Assembly: GCA_027335515.1 (NCBI GenBank)
Contig: DAHWHT010000110.1
Span: 1-27,479, forward strand
DNA: 27,479 nucleotides
Reading direction: 5' to 3'
DNA from: Clostridia bacterium
GTDB lineage: Bacteria > Bacillota_E > RBS10-35 > JAJYVN01
A program made the position numbers and the translations under genes. This document shows positions 1-6,235 of this stretch, in pieces. A model generated the notes under the pieces. The model had not been told where the DNA came from. It saw nothing but the letters and a program-made list of their open reading frames with translations, and ran no database searches. Each line of letters begins with the position of its first letter. Positions within the stretch are counted from its first letter, which is position 1.

Positions 1-86
1 GTATGGTGCTGGACCGCGACTTGAACGCGTCCCACAATCTTGCGGCCCTTGCGGTCGCCGTCGCCGGGAGTGGCCCGGAGACCTAA
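1..86 (+). CDS. tnpB: IS200/IS605-family TnpB, C-terminal end (partial, cut by window start)
   Basis: Only the last 28 codons are present. The frame reads V-L-D-R-D-L-N-A-S-H-N-L-A, the RuvC-III motif that closes TnpB/OrfB proteins, with the second Asp of DRD as the catalytic acid. TnpB is the RNA-guided nuclease of IS200/IS605 and IS607 transposons and the ancestor of Cas12. The frame meets TAA at 84-86. The same frame then stays open to a TAG at 324-326 and continues N-A-R-G-G-D-V-R-P, which from memory resembles the tail of longer TnpB proteins (...ETLNA-GGDVRP...). The TAA may therefore be a recent nonsense change of a Leu codon, or the natural end. The body of the gene lies upstream of the window. 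Confidence 0.8.
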   Translation, partial: MVLDRDLNASHNLAALAVAVAGSGPET

Positions 87-240
87 AACGCCCGTGGAGG
101 GGACGTAAGACCCGGCGCTGCCGGGCAGACCTCGGGGGAAGAGGGAAGCCGGCACGGAGGCAATGCGCCTCGGGTCAGACCGGCGCCTCTACCCGGAAAC
201 GGGTGGATGCAAGATTTGACTACGGATCTTGCAACGGCAC
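87..240 (+). ncRNA. Probable omega/reRNA and right end of the tnpB element
   Basis: The stretch after tnpB is densely structured. Hairpins are CCCGGC/GCCGGG with a GCT loop (111-125), GAGGC/GCCTC (157-171), ACCCG-GAAA-CGGGT, a GNRA tetraloop (191-204), and GCAAGAT/ATCTTGC with a 10-base loop (209-232). TnpB systems encode their guide-scaffold RNA over the 3' end of tnpB and the transposon right end, with the guide taken from sequence just outside the element. Position and folding match that plan. The exact element border, and so the guide, cannot be fixed from one copy. The last hairpin could be the subterminal right-end hairpin recognised by TnpA. It could also simply be structured coding DNA of a longer tnpB. 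Confidence 0.45.
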
Positions 241-515
241 AGGTGGGGCTTTGCTCAATCTCCAGCACGCAGCGCGGAGTCCACGTCAGCGACGATCTCG
301 TCCGGTACGGCTACACGATCGAATAGCGGACACGGCGCTGCCAGCCACAACGACCGCTGTCGGCCGTGGGGTGTGGATCGTGGGGGTGATGCGGCCGGAC
401 GACGGTGATGATATGCCGGATGGGGGCGTGAGGGCCTCGGCTGATGCGGGCCAGACGCCACCGCCCCCGGCGCGCGCAGGCGCTGTGCTGGAAGGAGACC
501 GTCGTCCGGCCGCCG
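241..515. other. Non-coding or decayed stretch between the tnpB element and the Uma2 gene
   Basis: No frame here reads like a protein with recognisable motifs. The extended tnpB frame ends at 324-326. A short minus-strand frame near 255-320 ends in a protein-like tail (FDRVAVPDEIVADVDSAL), but nothing upstream of it makes sense. It may be a gene remnant. Confidence 0.3.
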
Positions 516-1076
516 TCATTCCTCGCCGAACAGCTCGGCCAACCGGCACTCGAACCCCGGCAGCACGGGCTCGCGCACGGCGGCGTCCTTGTCCGTGATG
601 CTCGCCGGCTCCTCGCCGGGCCGGTGCTGGGTCAAGGTCCGCTTGCGCGGGTCGATGACCCAGACGGAGCGGACGCCAGCGGTCAGGTACTGCTGCACCT
701 TGCGCTGCATGTCTTGCTCGTCGGGCAGGTGGACTTCGACGGCGAGGTCGGGCGGCACGTCGGGGAAGCCTTCGTCGTCGTCGCCCATCTGCTGGACGCG
801 CTCGTTGGAGTAGAAGGCCACGTCGATGCCGCGCAGGGTGTCGGGGGTGCGGTGGAGGTAGAAGCCAAACTCGCCGCTCTCGACCTCGCCAAGTGCGTGT
901 TGATGGACGAAGCCGGTGATTGCATGTGCGATCCAGTTGGTCAGACGGCTGTGGCGCCGGCCTGCGGGGCTCATGATGACCAGCTCCCCCTCGTCGATCT
1001 CGTAGCGCCAGCTGTCGGGGAGCCGGCAGAGTTCGTCGGCGGTCCACGGCTTCTTCGCCTTCGTCGTGGTGCTCAC
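516..1076 (-). CDS. Uma2-family (DUF820) putative endonuclease
   Basis: The 186-residue protein is the usual Uma2 length. Features in order are a W-T-A-D-E-L-C-R-L-P opening, G-E-L-V-I-M-S-P-A-G-R-R-H-S, L-R-G-I-D-V-A-F-Y-S (motif Asp), P-D-L-A-V-E-V (D and E of the PD-(D/E)xK core) and V-W-V-I-D-P. The family has a restriction-endonuclease-like fold; its biological role is largely unknown and it often occurs in many copies per genome. The start is GTG at 1076, backed by a near-perfect SD (AGGAGGT, 1083-1089) with good spacing. The usual E-V-L-S-P-S after the core is E-V-H-L-P-D-E here. The gene stands alone among decayed elements, so it is probably an accessory gene. It looks intact. Confidence 0.85.
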   Translation of the reverse strand: MSTTTKAKKPWTADELCRLPDSWRYEIDEGELVIMSPAGRRHSRLTNWIAHAITGFVHQHALGEVESGEFGFYLHRTPDTLRGIDVAFYSNERVQQMGDDDEGFPDVPPDLAVEVHLPDEQDMQRKVQQYLTAGVRSVWVIDPRKRTLTQHRPGEEPASITDKDAAVREPVLPGFECRLAELFGEE

Positions 1077-1102
1077 GGGCGGGACCTCCTATCGAGCCGT
1101 CC

Positions 1103-1116
1103 TGCGGTTAGTCTAC
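1103..1116 (-). promoter_or_regulatory. Candidate promoter (-10 TAGACT) of the Uma2 gene
   Basis: The minus strand has TAGACT at 1115-1110. That predicts a transcript start near 1103, 27 bases ahead of the GTG and just before the AGGAGGT SD. No clear -35 is seen. The same hexamer serves as the proposed -10 of the Rieske operon in this window. Confidence 0.35.
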
Positions 1117-1319
1117 CACGCCTGCCGTTGTGGACCCTGTGCCTCGACCCGTAGGAAACCCTCTGGCCGCCTGGTGAGCCGGACGGTGAAAGGCGCGTCA
1201 GCCGTCCGCTTGGGATGTCCGCCCCCCTTCGCCGCACCGGCCGGGAGCGCAGGCGGCCCCGTCGGCTCTGCACCGCGGGGCCACCTCGTGTCGGACTTGG
1301 GTCAAGCGGTGCCGCCTTT

Positions 1320-1621
1320 TCAGCCGCCCGAGGTTCCACCGGACCTTGAGGTGCCGGCTCTCTTGCTCAGCACCATCGCCAACACCTTCGCCGCCTGCGC
1401 CCGCGTTGTCGTATCGAGCGGCTGGAAACTGCCGTTCGGGAAGCCGTCGATGTACCCGGCCGCTACAGCCTCTTCCACGCCCTTCACCGCCCAGGCGCCG
1501 ATCGCCGCGTCGTCGCTGAAGTAAAGCGTCGCCGTCTTCGTCAGCTTCAGCGCCCGCGCCAACAGGACGGCCATCTGCTCCCGCGTCAGCCGAACGTCGT
1601 CGGCGTCAGGCCGGCGACGTT
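1320..1621 (-). pseudogene. SLH (S-layer homology) domain protein, C-terminal fragment
   Basis: The readable part starts near L-T-R-E-Q-M-A-V-L-L-A-R-A-L and runs through F-S-D-D, W-A-V-K-G-V-E-E-A-V-A-A-G-Y and I-D-G-F-P-N-G-S-F-Q-P to T-T-R-A-Q-A-A-K-V-L-A-M-V-L before the stop. This is the end of one SLH repeat and a full following one. SLH domains anchor proteins to pyruvylated secondary cell-wall polymers. Upstream the frame turns to nonsense, while another minus-strand frame reads V-T-V-P-A-G-N-V-A-G-L and stops at the junction. A frameshift or deletion therefore probably removed the body of the protein. No start codon or export signal can be assigned. Treated as a relic. Confidence 0.65.
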
Positions 1622-1794
1622 CCCCGCGGGGACGGTGACCATCGAGAACCGGAACCTGACGATCGCCCACGCGGCGGCACGCGGCGGCGCCGGGAGCGGC
1701 CTGGGTAGCTACATCGGAGTGCCGGTTGTCTCGGGGTTGAGGGCTAAGCTGGCCGGGCGGATCCGCCGGCCCGACGCGGCACGGAAGTGGCACG

Positions 1795-2550
1795 TTATGT
1801 CAGAAGGTCATACAGCAACCGATAGAACGCGACGCGCCGAGCATCGCGCGGGACTCCGTAAGCCGCGAAAAAGACGTCCTCCCAGTCGGCACCGAGATTC
1901 CATTGGACGCTCCATGCGGCGACGGCTAAGTCCCACCAACGGTCGGCGAGGCCAAGCCTTCCCAAGTCAACGTATCCGGCAACGCCCTGTTCCGTCACAA
2001 GCACATTGGGCAAACAGTAGTCGCCGTGGCACACCACCACGTTCTCGCCTGCAGGCCGCAGGGCTTCCAGTTGGGCCAGGGCTGCCGCTGGCGGGAGCCC
2101 GCCGTGATCGGCGTGCAGATCCCCCTCGGCCACCAGACCGTCCGCCACGCGCCGCCGGGCCTGGCGCAATGCGCCTTCCAGCCGGTAGTCGAAGGGGCAG
2201 GAGTCGACGGGAAGGGCATCGTGAAAACGGCGCAGGCCGCAGGCCAGCATGGGCACCAGGCGCGCGGGGTCCCGGCGGAGTGGATGAACCGTCGCATCCG
2301 CTCCCGGGAGCGCCGCCGTGAGGAGCCATTCCGCCGCGGCGTTGGATCCACCGGTGAGCACGGTGGGCACCGGCACATAGGGCGCGGCCCATTCCATGCG
2401 CCGCCGTTCTTCGCCCAGCGTCCGTCCGCGACCGCCCCGAGCAACCTTGAGATAGCGGACCACCCCGTCCGGTGAGCGCAGCCGCCACGTGGCGACCTCC
2501 GGGCTCGACCGCCATACGACGGTGCGCTGCCAGCCGTCCATCCCTGCCAA
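1795..2550 (-). CDS. APH(3')-like aminoglycoside/small-molecule phosphotransferase
   Basis: A protein-kinase-fold phosphotransferase. It has an ATP-binding Lys in R-Y-L-K-V (about residue 35), the Brenner motif H-G-D-Y-C-L-P-N (about 175-182, catalytic Asp 177) and the metal-binding segment Y-V-D-L-G-R-L-G-L-A-D-R-W-W-D-L-A (about 193-209). G-R-L-G-x-A-D-R in this place is characteristic of the APH(3') group, which phosphorylates the 3'-OH of kanamycin-type drugs, and the length of about 250 residues fits. Substrate cannot be proven from sequence. The listed start is TTG 2550. Family-like sequence (D-V-A-E-I-P-A-A-A-L-A-G) continues upstream to about 2580, where a strong SD (AAAGGGGGGG, 2595-2586) precedes an ATC rather than a normal start. 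The true N-terminus may be about ten residues longer. It sits between decayed elements and was possibly acquired. Confidence 0.82.
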   Translation of the reverse strand: MAGMDGWQRTVVWRSSPEVATWRLRSPDGVVRYLKVARGGRGRTLGEERRRMEWAAPYVPVPTVLTGGSNAAAEWLLTAALPGADATVHPLRRDPARLVPMLACGLRRFHDALPVDSCPFDYRLEGALRQARRRVADGLVAEGDLHADHGGLPPAAALAQLEALRPAGENVVVCHGDYCLPNVLVTEQGVAGYVDLGRLGLADRWWDLAVAAWSVQWNLGADWEDVFFAAYGVPRDARRVAFYRLLYDLLT

Positions 2551-2853
2551 CGCGGCCGCAGGGATCTCCGCGACGTCGATCGCGGCCCCCCCTTTCCACC
2601 GCAGGCCCGCGGCGGGCCGACTTCGGCGTCCGTGTAGTGGTCTTGGTGCCGGACCCCGACGGCCTCCAACCGAGCCTGACCGGTTCGTTCCGGCAGTCCA
2701 CCATCACCGTAAGGGGAATACCGACCGCGTCGCAGCCTCTCCTTCATCCCACAAATCTGTGGCACACCCATGGCGCAGGGCCGACGGTATGACAAGACGG
2801 ACGGCAGTGCAGGGCTAGAGTCCTGTCATCAGGAGAAAGGAGCGGACGTTCCA
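2551..2853. other. Intergenic stretch upstream of the APH-like gene
   Basis: Holds the possible N-terminal extension and SD of the APH-like gene (2551-2595). Beyond that there are two small perfect hairpins, CCACA/TGTGG (2749-2762) and TCCTG/CAGGA (2821-2834). No frame on either strand has recognisable protein motifs. The hairpins may be terminal structures of the decayed insertion element to the right, but no pair of ends could be matched. Confidence 0.3.
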
Positions 2854-3216
2854 TCACCTGCGGATGCGTGTGGTGACAGGCACCGAATCGAGCCGCCTCG
2901 CACAGCACCGCAGCAAGGGATCCTGGCTGATCTCGGCCCACATAGATGTACGATGGGCCGCGTTGGCCTTGTGATATGTAGCCTGGTACAGGCGAACACC
3001 GTTGCCCTCGTTGGCGCCCCAGCCGATACGGCAGATGAAATGGAATGCGGCGGTGACGTCCCGGCTCGTTTGTTCGAGCGCCGCCGCTTGGTCCGCGGTC
3101 ACCTGAAGGCGACCGTCCCCGCGCGCCTCGTCATGTATGAACTGGGATCGGAGTGGTGGCGGCGCGGCCGCGGCGTGCGCTTTGGCCGCGGTCGGCCGGT
3201 CGGTTCGGAGGAACAT
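2854..3216 (-). pseudogene. TnpB N-terminal relic, frameshifted and truncated
   Basis: The minus strand reads L-Q-V-T-A-D-Q-A-A-A-L-E-Q-T-S-R-D-V-T-A, then A-F-H-F-I-C-R-I-G-W, Y-H-K-A-N-A-A-H-R and W-A-E-I-S-Q-D-P-L-L-R. This is the pattern of TnpB N-terminal domains (P-T-P-E-Q-A-x-x-L ... A-A-C-N-W-I ... L-A-E-V-x-x-x-x-L). The expected start, M-T-R-R-A-G-T-V-A-F, lies in a different frame (ATG near 3132) and hits TGA at the switch, so a frameshift sits near 3100. The frame then ends at 2854 after about 100 family-like residues, with no RuvC core. Strand and position show it is not part of the tnpB at 1-86. Confidence 0.6.
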
Positions 3217-3265
3217 GCAGGTGGTGCGGGAATAGGAAGGCGGCGCGGGGACGGGGGGCGGCTGG

Positions 3266-4237
3266 GTGCGAATCCCGGATGGCTATGCGCAGGCGGCACC
3301 CGGTCTCTGGGGGCGCGGGGGCGTGGATTTGCAGTCCCTGGCGCGGGTGGATTTTCTGGTGTTCGACATCGACGGGGTGCTGCTCGATGCGCGCCGCAGC
3401 TACCCGCAGGCGGTGGAAGCGGCCTGCGACTGGTACTGTCGGACGCAGTGGGGCCTGACGGCCAGTCCGGTGCGCGCCGGCGACCTTTCCCTTTGGAAGG
3501 CCGCCGGTGGCTTCAACGACGATTGGGAACTCGCGCAGGCCGTTTGCCTCTACAGCGCCTGGTGGCGGACCCAGACACACCCTGCGGATCTCCCGGGTTT
3601 TTGCCGCGAGGTGGCCCGGCGCGGCGGCGGGCTGCGCGCGGTGCGGGAGCTGTGTGGCGAGCCGCGCCCCTGGCACCCGCAGTGGGTGACCCAGGTCTGC
3701 GCGGAGCGTTACGGCGGCGACGAGGCGTGCGAGGCCCTGTTTGGGGTCCGGCCGCGGTTCACCCACGGGCCGGGCCTCTGGCGTCTGGAGTCGCCGCTGG
3801 TCGCCGCGGGGCCGCTTGCGCCCTGGGGCGGTCGGCTCGGCCTCTACACCGGCCGCAACGACGGCGAGACCGGCTTTGGATTGCGCAACGCCGGCCTGGA
3901 GGGGCTTTTTCCGCCGGAGCGGCGGCAGACCTCCAGCGGCCCGTGGCGCAAGCCGGATCCGGGGGGCCTGCGCGTGCTGCTGCAGGAAAGTGGTGCGCGT
4001 TGCGCGCTCTTTGCCGGGGATATGCCCGACGATCTGGATGCGGTGCGGCGCTACCGGGTGGAGGTCGACGCCGGGTTGGGGTCGGTCGACTTCGTGGGGA
4101 TTCTGGGGGGGGCGCCGGGTGCGGCGGCGGCGGAGCGCTTCGCGGCCGGCGGCGCCGATTGGCTGGCCGGCGGCGCGAGCGACCTGCTGGCGGCGCTGGC
4201 GGCGGTGGGGGCGCCCGCGTCCCGCCCGCAGGGCTGA
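3266..4237 (+). CDS. HAD-superfamily phosphatase/hydrolase
   Basis: All four HAD motifs are visible. They are D-I-D-G-V-L-L-D with nucleophile Asp34 and Asp36, the Thr of L-Y-T-G-R-N-D, the Lys of W-R-K-P-D-P and the metal site A-G-D-M-P-D-D-L-D. A large cap of about 140 residues, rich in Trp and Arg, lies between motifs I and II (subfamily IA-like layout). The layout recalls the TIGR01548 group of HAD proteins, though I cannot confirm that. The substrate is unknown. The start is GTG 3266, after a G-rich stretch; GTG 3323 is an alternative that keeps the catalytic core. The gene begins the + strand run that continues with the M42 peptidase 73 bases downstream, probably co-transcribed. The C-terminal 50 residues are Ala/Gly-rich. 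Confidence 0.82.
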   Translation: MRIPDGYAQAAPGLWGRGGVDLQSLARVDFLVFDIDGVLLDARRSYPQAVEAACDWYCRTQWGLTASPVRAGDLSLWKAAGGFNDDWELAQAVCLYSAWWRTQTHPADLPGFCREVARRGGGLRAVRELCGEPRPWHPQWVTQVCAERYGGDEACEALFGVRPRFTHGPGLWRLESPLVAAGPLAPWGGRLGLYTGRNDGETGFGLRNAGLEGLFPPERRQTSSGPWRKPDPGGLRVLLQESGARCALFAGDMPDDLDAVRRYRVEVDAGLGSVDFVGILGGAPGAAAAERFAAGGADWLAGGASDLLAALAAVGAPASRPQG

Positions 4238-4310
4238 GGCGGGGGACTGCGGGCGGTCCGCCGGAGAAGACCCGATTTGCGCCGGAGCCCGGCGCGGCGA
4301 GGGGGCGGGC

Positions 4311-5405
4311 GTGGTGGCGGATGCGGATGGCGGCGATCGCTTGGTGGCGGATCTGGAGGAACTGGCCGAGGTTGGCGGGGTGTCGGGTCAGGAGGGGGCC
4401 GTGCGGACCGTGATGGCGCGCCTGCTGGGCCCCTGCGGCACGTTGGCGCGCGATGGCATGGGCAATCTCTCCTGCACGCGCCAGGGCGGCGCACCGCGGC
4501 CGCGCGTCATGTTGGCGGCGCACATGGACGAGATTGGCTTTGTCGTTTCCGACGTCACCGACGAGGGATTCCTGCGCTTCCAGACGGTTGGGGGCTGGTG
4601 GGAGCAGGTCATGCTGGCCCAGCGGGTCACGGTGCACACGCGCTCCGGGGTGCTCCCCGGGGTGGTCGGGAGCAAGCCGCCCCACGTGCTGCCGGCGGCG
4701 GATCGCGGTAAGCCGGTGGAGCGCAAGGACATGTTCATCGACATCGGTGCCGGCGGCCGGGCGGAGGCGGAGGCGTTTGGGGTGCGGCCGGGCGACCCCG
4801 TGTTGCCGGTGTGCCCGTTCACGCGGCTGCGCAATCCCGACTATCTGATGGGCAAGGCGCTTGACGACCGCGCCGGCTGCGCCGTGCTGGCGGAGGTGAT
4901 GCGCCGGCTGGCGGCGGGCGCCGCGCACCCCAACACGGTCTGCGGTGTGGCGACCGTGCAGGAGGAGGTGGGCCTGCGCGGCGCGGACGTCGCGGCGCGG
5001 CAGGTGCTGCCCGATATCGCCATCGCGCTCGATGTGGGCGTGGCGGGCGACACCCCCGGAATGACGGCGCAGGAGGCCCGGGGTAAGCTCGGCAAGGGGC
5101 CGCTGCTCTTGGCGTACGACGCTTCGCTGCTGCCGCAGCCGCGGCTGCGCGATCTCGTCGCGGACACGGCCGCCGCCGAAGGCATCCCGCTGCAGTGGGA
5201 GGTGATGGCCGGCGGGGGCACGGACGCCGGACGCATGCAGTTCGCCGGTCAGGGGGTGCCGTCGATCGCCCTCGGTTTTGCCACCCGCTACATTCACAGC
5301 GCGGCCGCGGTGGTGCACCGCCAGGATCTTGAGGCAACGGTGCGTCTGGTGCTGGCGGTCCTGCGCCGCCTGGACGGGGCCGCCGTGGAGGGGATCCTGG
5401 CGTGA
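4311..5405 (+). CDS. M42-family metallo-aminopeptidase (glutamyl aminopeptidase/endoglucanase M type)
   Basis: The 364-residue protein matches the usual M42 length. The two-metal site is complete: A-A-H-M-D-E-I-G (His about 71), G-K-A-L-D-D-R-A-G-C (bridging Asp), V-Q-E-E-V-G (catalytic Glu and ligand Glu), I-A-L-D-V-G-V-A-G-D-T-P-G (Asp) and R-Y-I-H-S (His). G-G-G-T-D-A-G and P-S-I-A-L-G are also family hallmarks. M42 enzymes form cytosolic dodecameric shells that degrade oligopeptides. GTG 4311 (or GTG 4314) is chosen because GAGGGGG lies about six bases upstream and the homology begins soon after (L-E-E-L-A-E-V-G-G-V-S-G-Q-E). The upstream part of the open frame is low-complexity Arg/Ala and overlaps the HAD gene, so it is not coding. 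Confidence 0.92.
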   Translation: MVADADGGDRLVADLEELAEVGGVSGQEGAVRTVMARLLGPCGTLARDGMGNLSCTRQGGAPRPRVMLAAHMDEIGFVVSDVTDEGFLRFQTVGGWWEQVMLAQRVTVHTRSGVLPGVVGSKPPHVLPAADRGKPVERKDMFIDIGAGGRAEAEAFGVRPGDPVLPVCPFTRLRNPDYLMGKALDDRAGCAVLAEVMRRLAAGAAHPNTVCGVATVQEEVGLRGADVAARQVLPDIAIALDVGVAGDTPGMTAQEARGKLGKGPLLLAYDASLLPQPRLRDLVADTAAAEGIPLQWEVMAGGGTDAGRMQFAGQGVPSIALGFATRYIHSAAAVVHRQDLEATVRLVLAVLRRLDGAAVEGILA

Positions 5406-5436
5406 GTCCCACGGCGTCTGGGCGCGGGCCGGCGGA

Positions 5437-5455
5437 TGTGCTAGGCTCGCCCCAG
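5437..5455 (+). promoter_or_regulatory. Candidate extended -10 promoter giving a leaderless sortase mRNA
   Basis: TGCTAGGCT (5439-5447) is an extended -10 (TG-n-TAnnnT). A start seven bases after the hexamer falls on A5454, one base before the GTG of the sortase gene, and no SD is present. This suggests a nearly leaderless transcript starting just after the M42 stop codon. No -35 is obvious, which is acceptable for extended -10 promoters. Confidence 0.35.
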
Positions 5456-6234
5456 TGCTGGCGTTTGAGGACGTCATCCGCGGATGGGGGCTCGGTGGGT
5501 TGGGCGCGTTCCTGGGCCGGTGGACGCGGCAGGCGCGGCGCCTTTCCTGGGAGGCGGTTCGCGTTCCGCTCGCGGTCGGATGCATCCTTGGTGGGGTCGT
5601 CGCCCTCACCGTTCCCGTGTGGTCCGGCTGGTGGACGGCCCGGGCCCAGCGCGTGGAGGCCAACCACTTCCACCATCGCCTGGCCGCCGCGGGCGCGTCG
5701 GGCACCCCCGCGTCGGGCCCGACGCCGTCCCGTTCCGCGCCGGTGTCTCCTGCCCGGCCGCGGTCGACGCCGGCCGGCGGCCATCCCGCGGGTGCGGTTC
5801 CGCCGGGCGGGGTTCTCGCCCAGCTGCGGATCCCGGCGATCTCGGTGGATAGTTTCGTGTTGCAGGGGCTGACCTACGCGCCGGACAACTGGTCCCGGCT
5901 GCTGCGGGAGGGGCCGGCCCACCTCCAGGCGAGCGTCCTGCCGGGCCAGGCGGGCAACGTCGTGATCTTCGGTCACCTGAACATCTGGGGGGCCGTCTTT
6001 TTGCACCTCGACCGACTGAAGCCCGGGGCGGCCATCGATTTGCGCACCACCAAGGGGACCTACGTGTATCGGGTCACCGGCAGTCAGCGCATCGCGCCGA
6101 CGGATTTCAACGCCGTGGCGCCGAGGCACCGCGGGCCGGCGACGCTGCAGTTGGTGACCTGCTCTGGGCTGCTTGCGCAGTGGCGCCTGGTGGTGGACGC
6201 GACATTGGTGTCCAGGCCGGCCGGCCGGACCTGA
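5455..6234 (+). CDS. Sortase (class E/F-like transpeptidase), membrane anchored
   Basis: The 259-residue protein has one N-terminal membrane segment (about 37-57) and a Pro/Ser/Ala-rich linker (about 80-120). A sortase barrel follows with catalytic His174 in I-F-G-H-L-N, Cys236 in L-V-T-C-S-G and Arg244 in Q-W-R-L-V-V-D-A. The order His-Cys-Arg and the L-x-T-C motif are diagnostic. Sortases link LPxTG-type surface proteins to the cell wall or to pilins, outside the membrane of Gram-positive cells. No LPxTG substrate lies in the window, so the target is unknown. The class call (E/F) rests on the single N-terminal anchor and short length. The start is GTG 5455. The lipoprotein gene begins one base after the stop, so the two are almost certainly co-translated and may act together at the surface. 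Confidence 0.85.
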   Translation: MLAFEDVIRGWGLGGLGAFLGRWTRQARRLSWEAVRVPLAVGCILGGVVALTVPVWSGWWTARAQRVEANHFHHRLAAAGASGTPASGPTPSRSAPVSPARPRSTPAGGHPAGAVPPGGVLAQLRIPAISVDSFVLQGLTYAPDNWSRLLREGPAHLQASVLPGQAGNVVIFGHLNIWGAVFLHLDRLKPGAAIDLRTTKGTYVYRVTGSQRIAPTDFNAVAPRHRGPATLQLVTCSGLLAQWRLVVDATLVSRPAGRT

Positions 6235-6235
6235 G

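Noticed and set aside
2749..2762. CCACA/TGTGG inverted repeat as a second CRP-type site
   Set aside because: The half-sites are in the opposite order and only four bases apart, so it does not match the TGTGG-N6-CCACA geometry.
3741..4310. Long open frame upstream of the M42 peptidase start
   Set aside because: It overlaps the HAD gene in another frame and is Arg/Ala-rich with no motifs. High GC keeps such shadow frames open.
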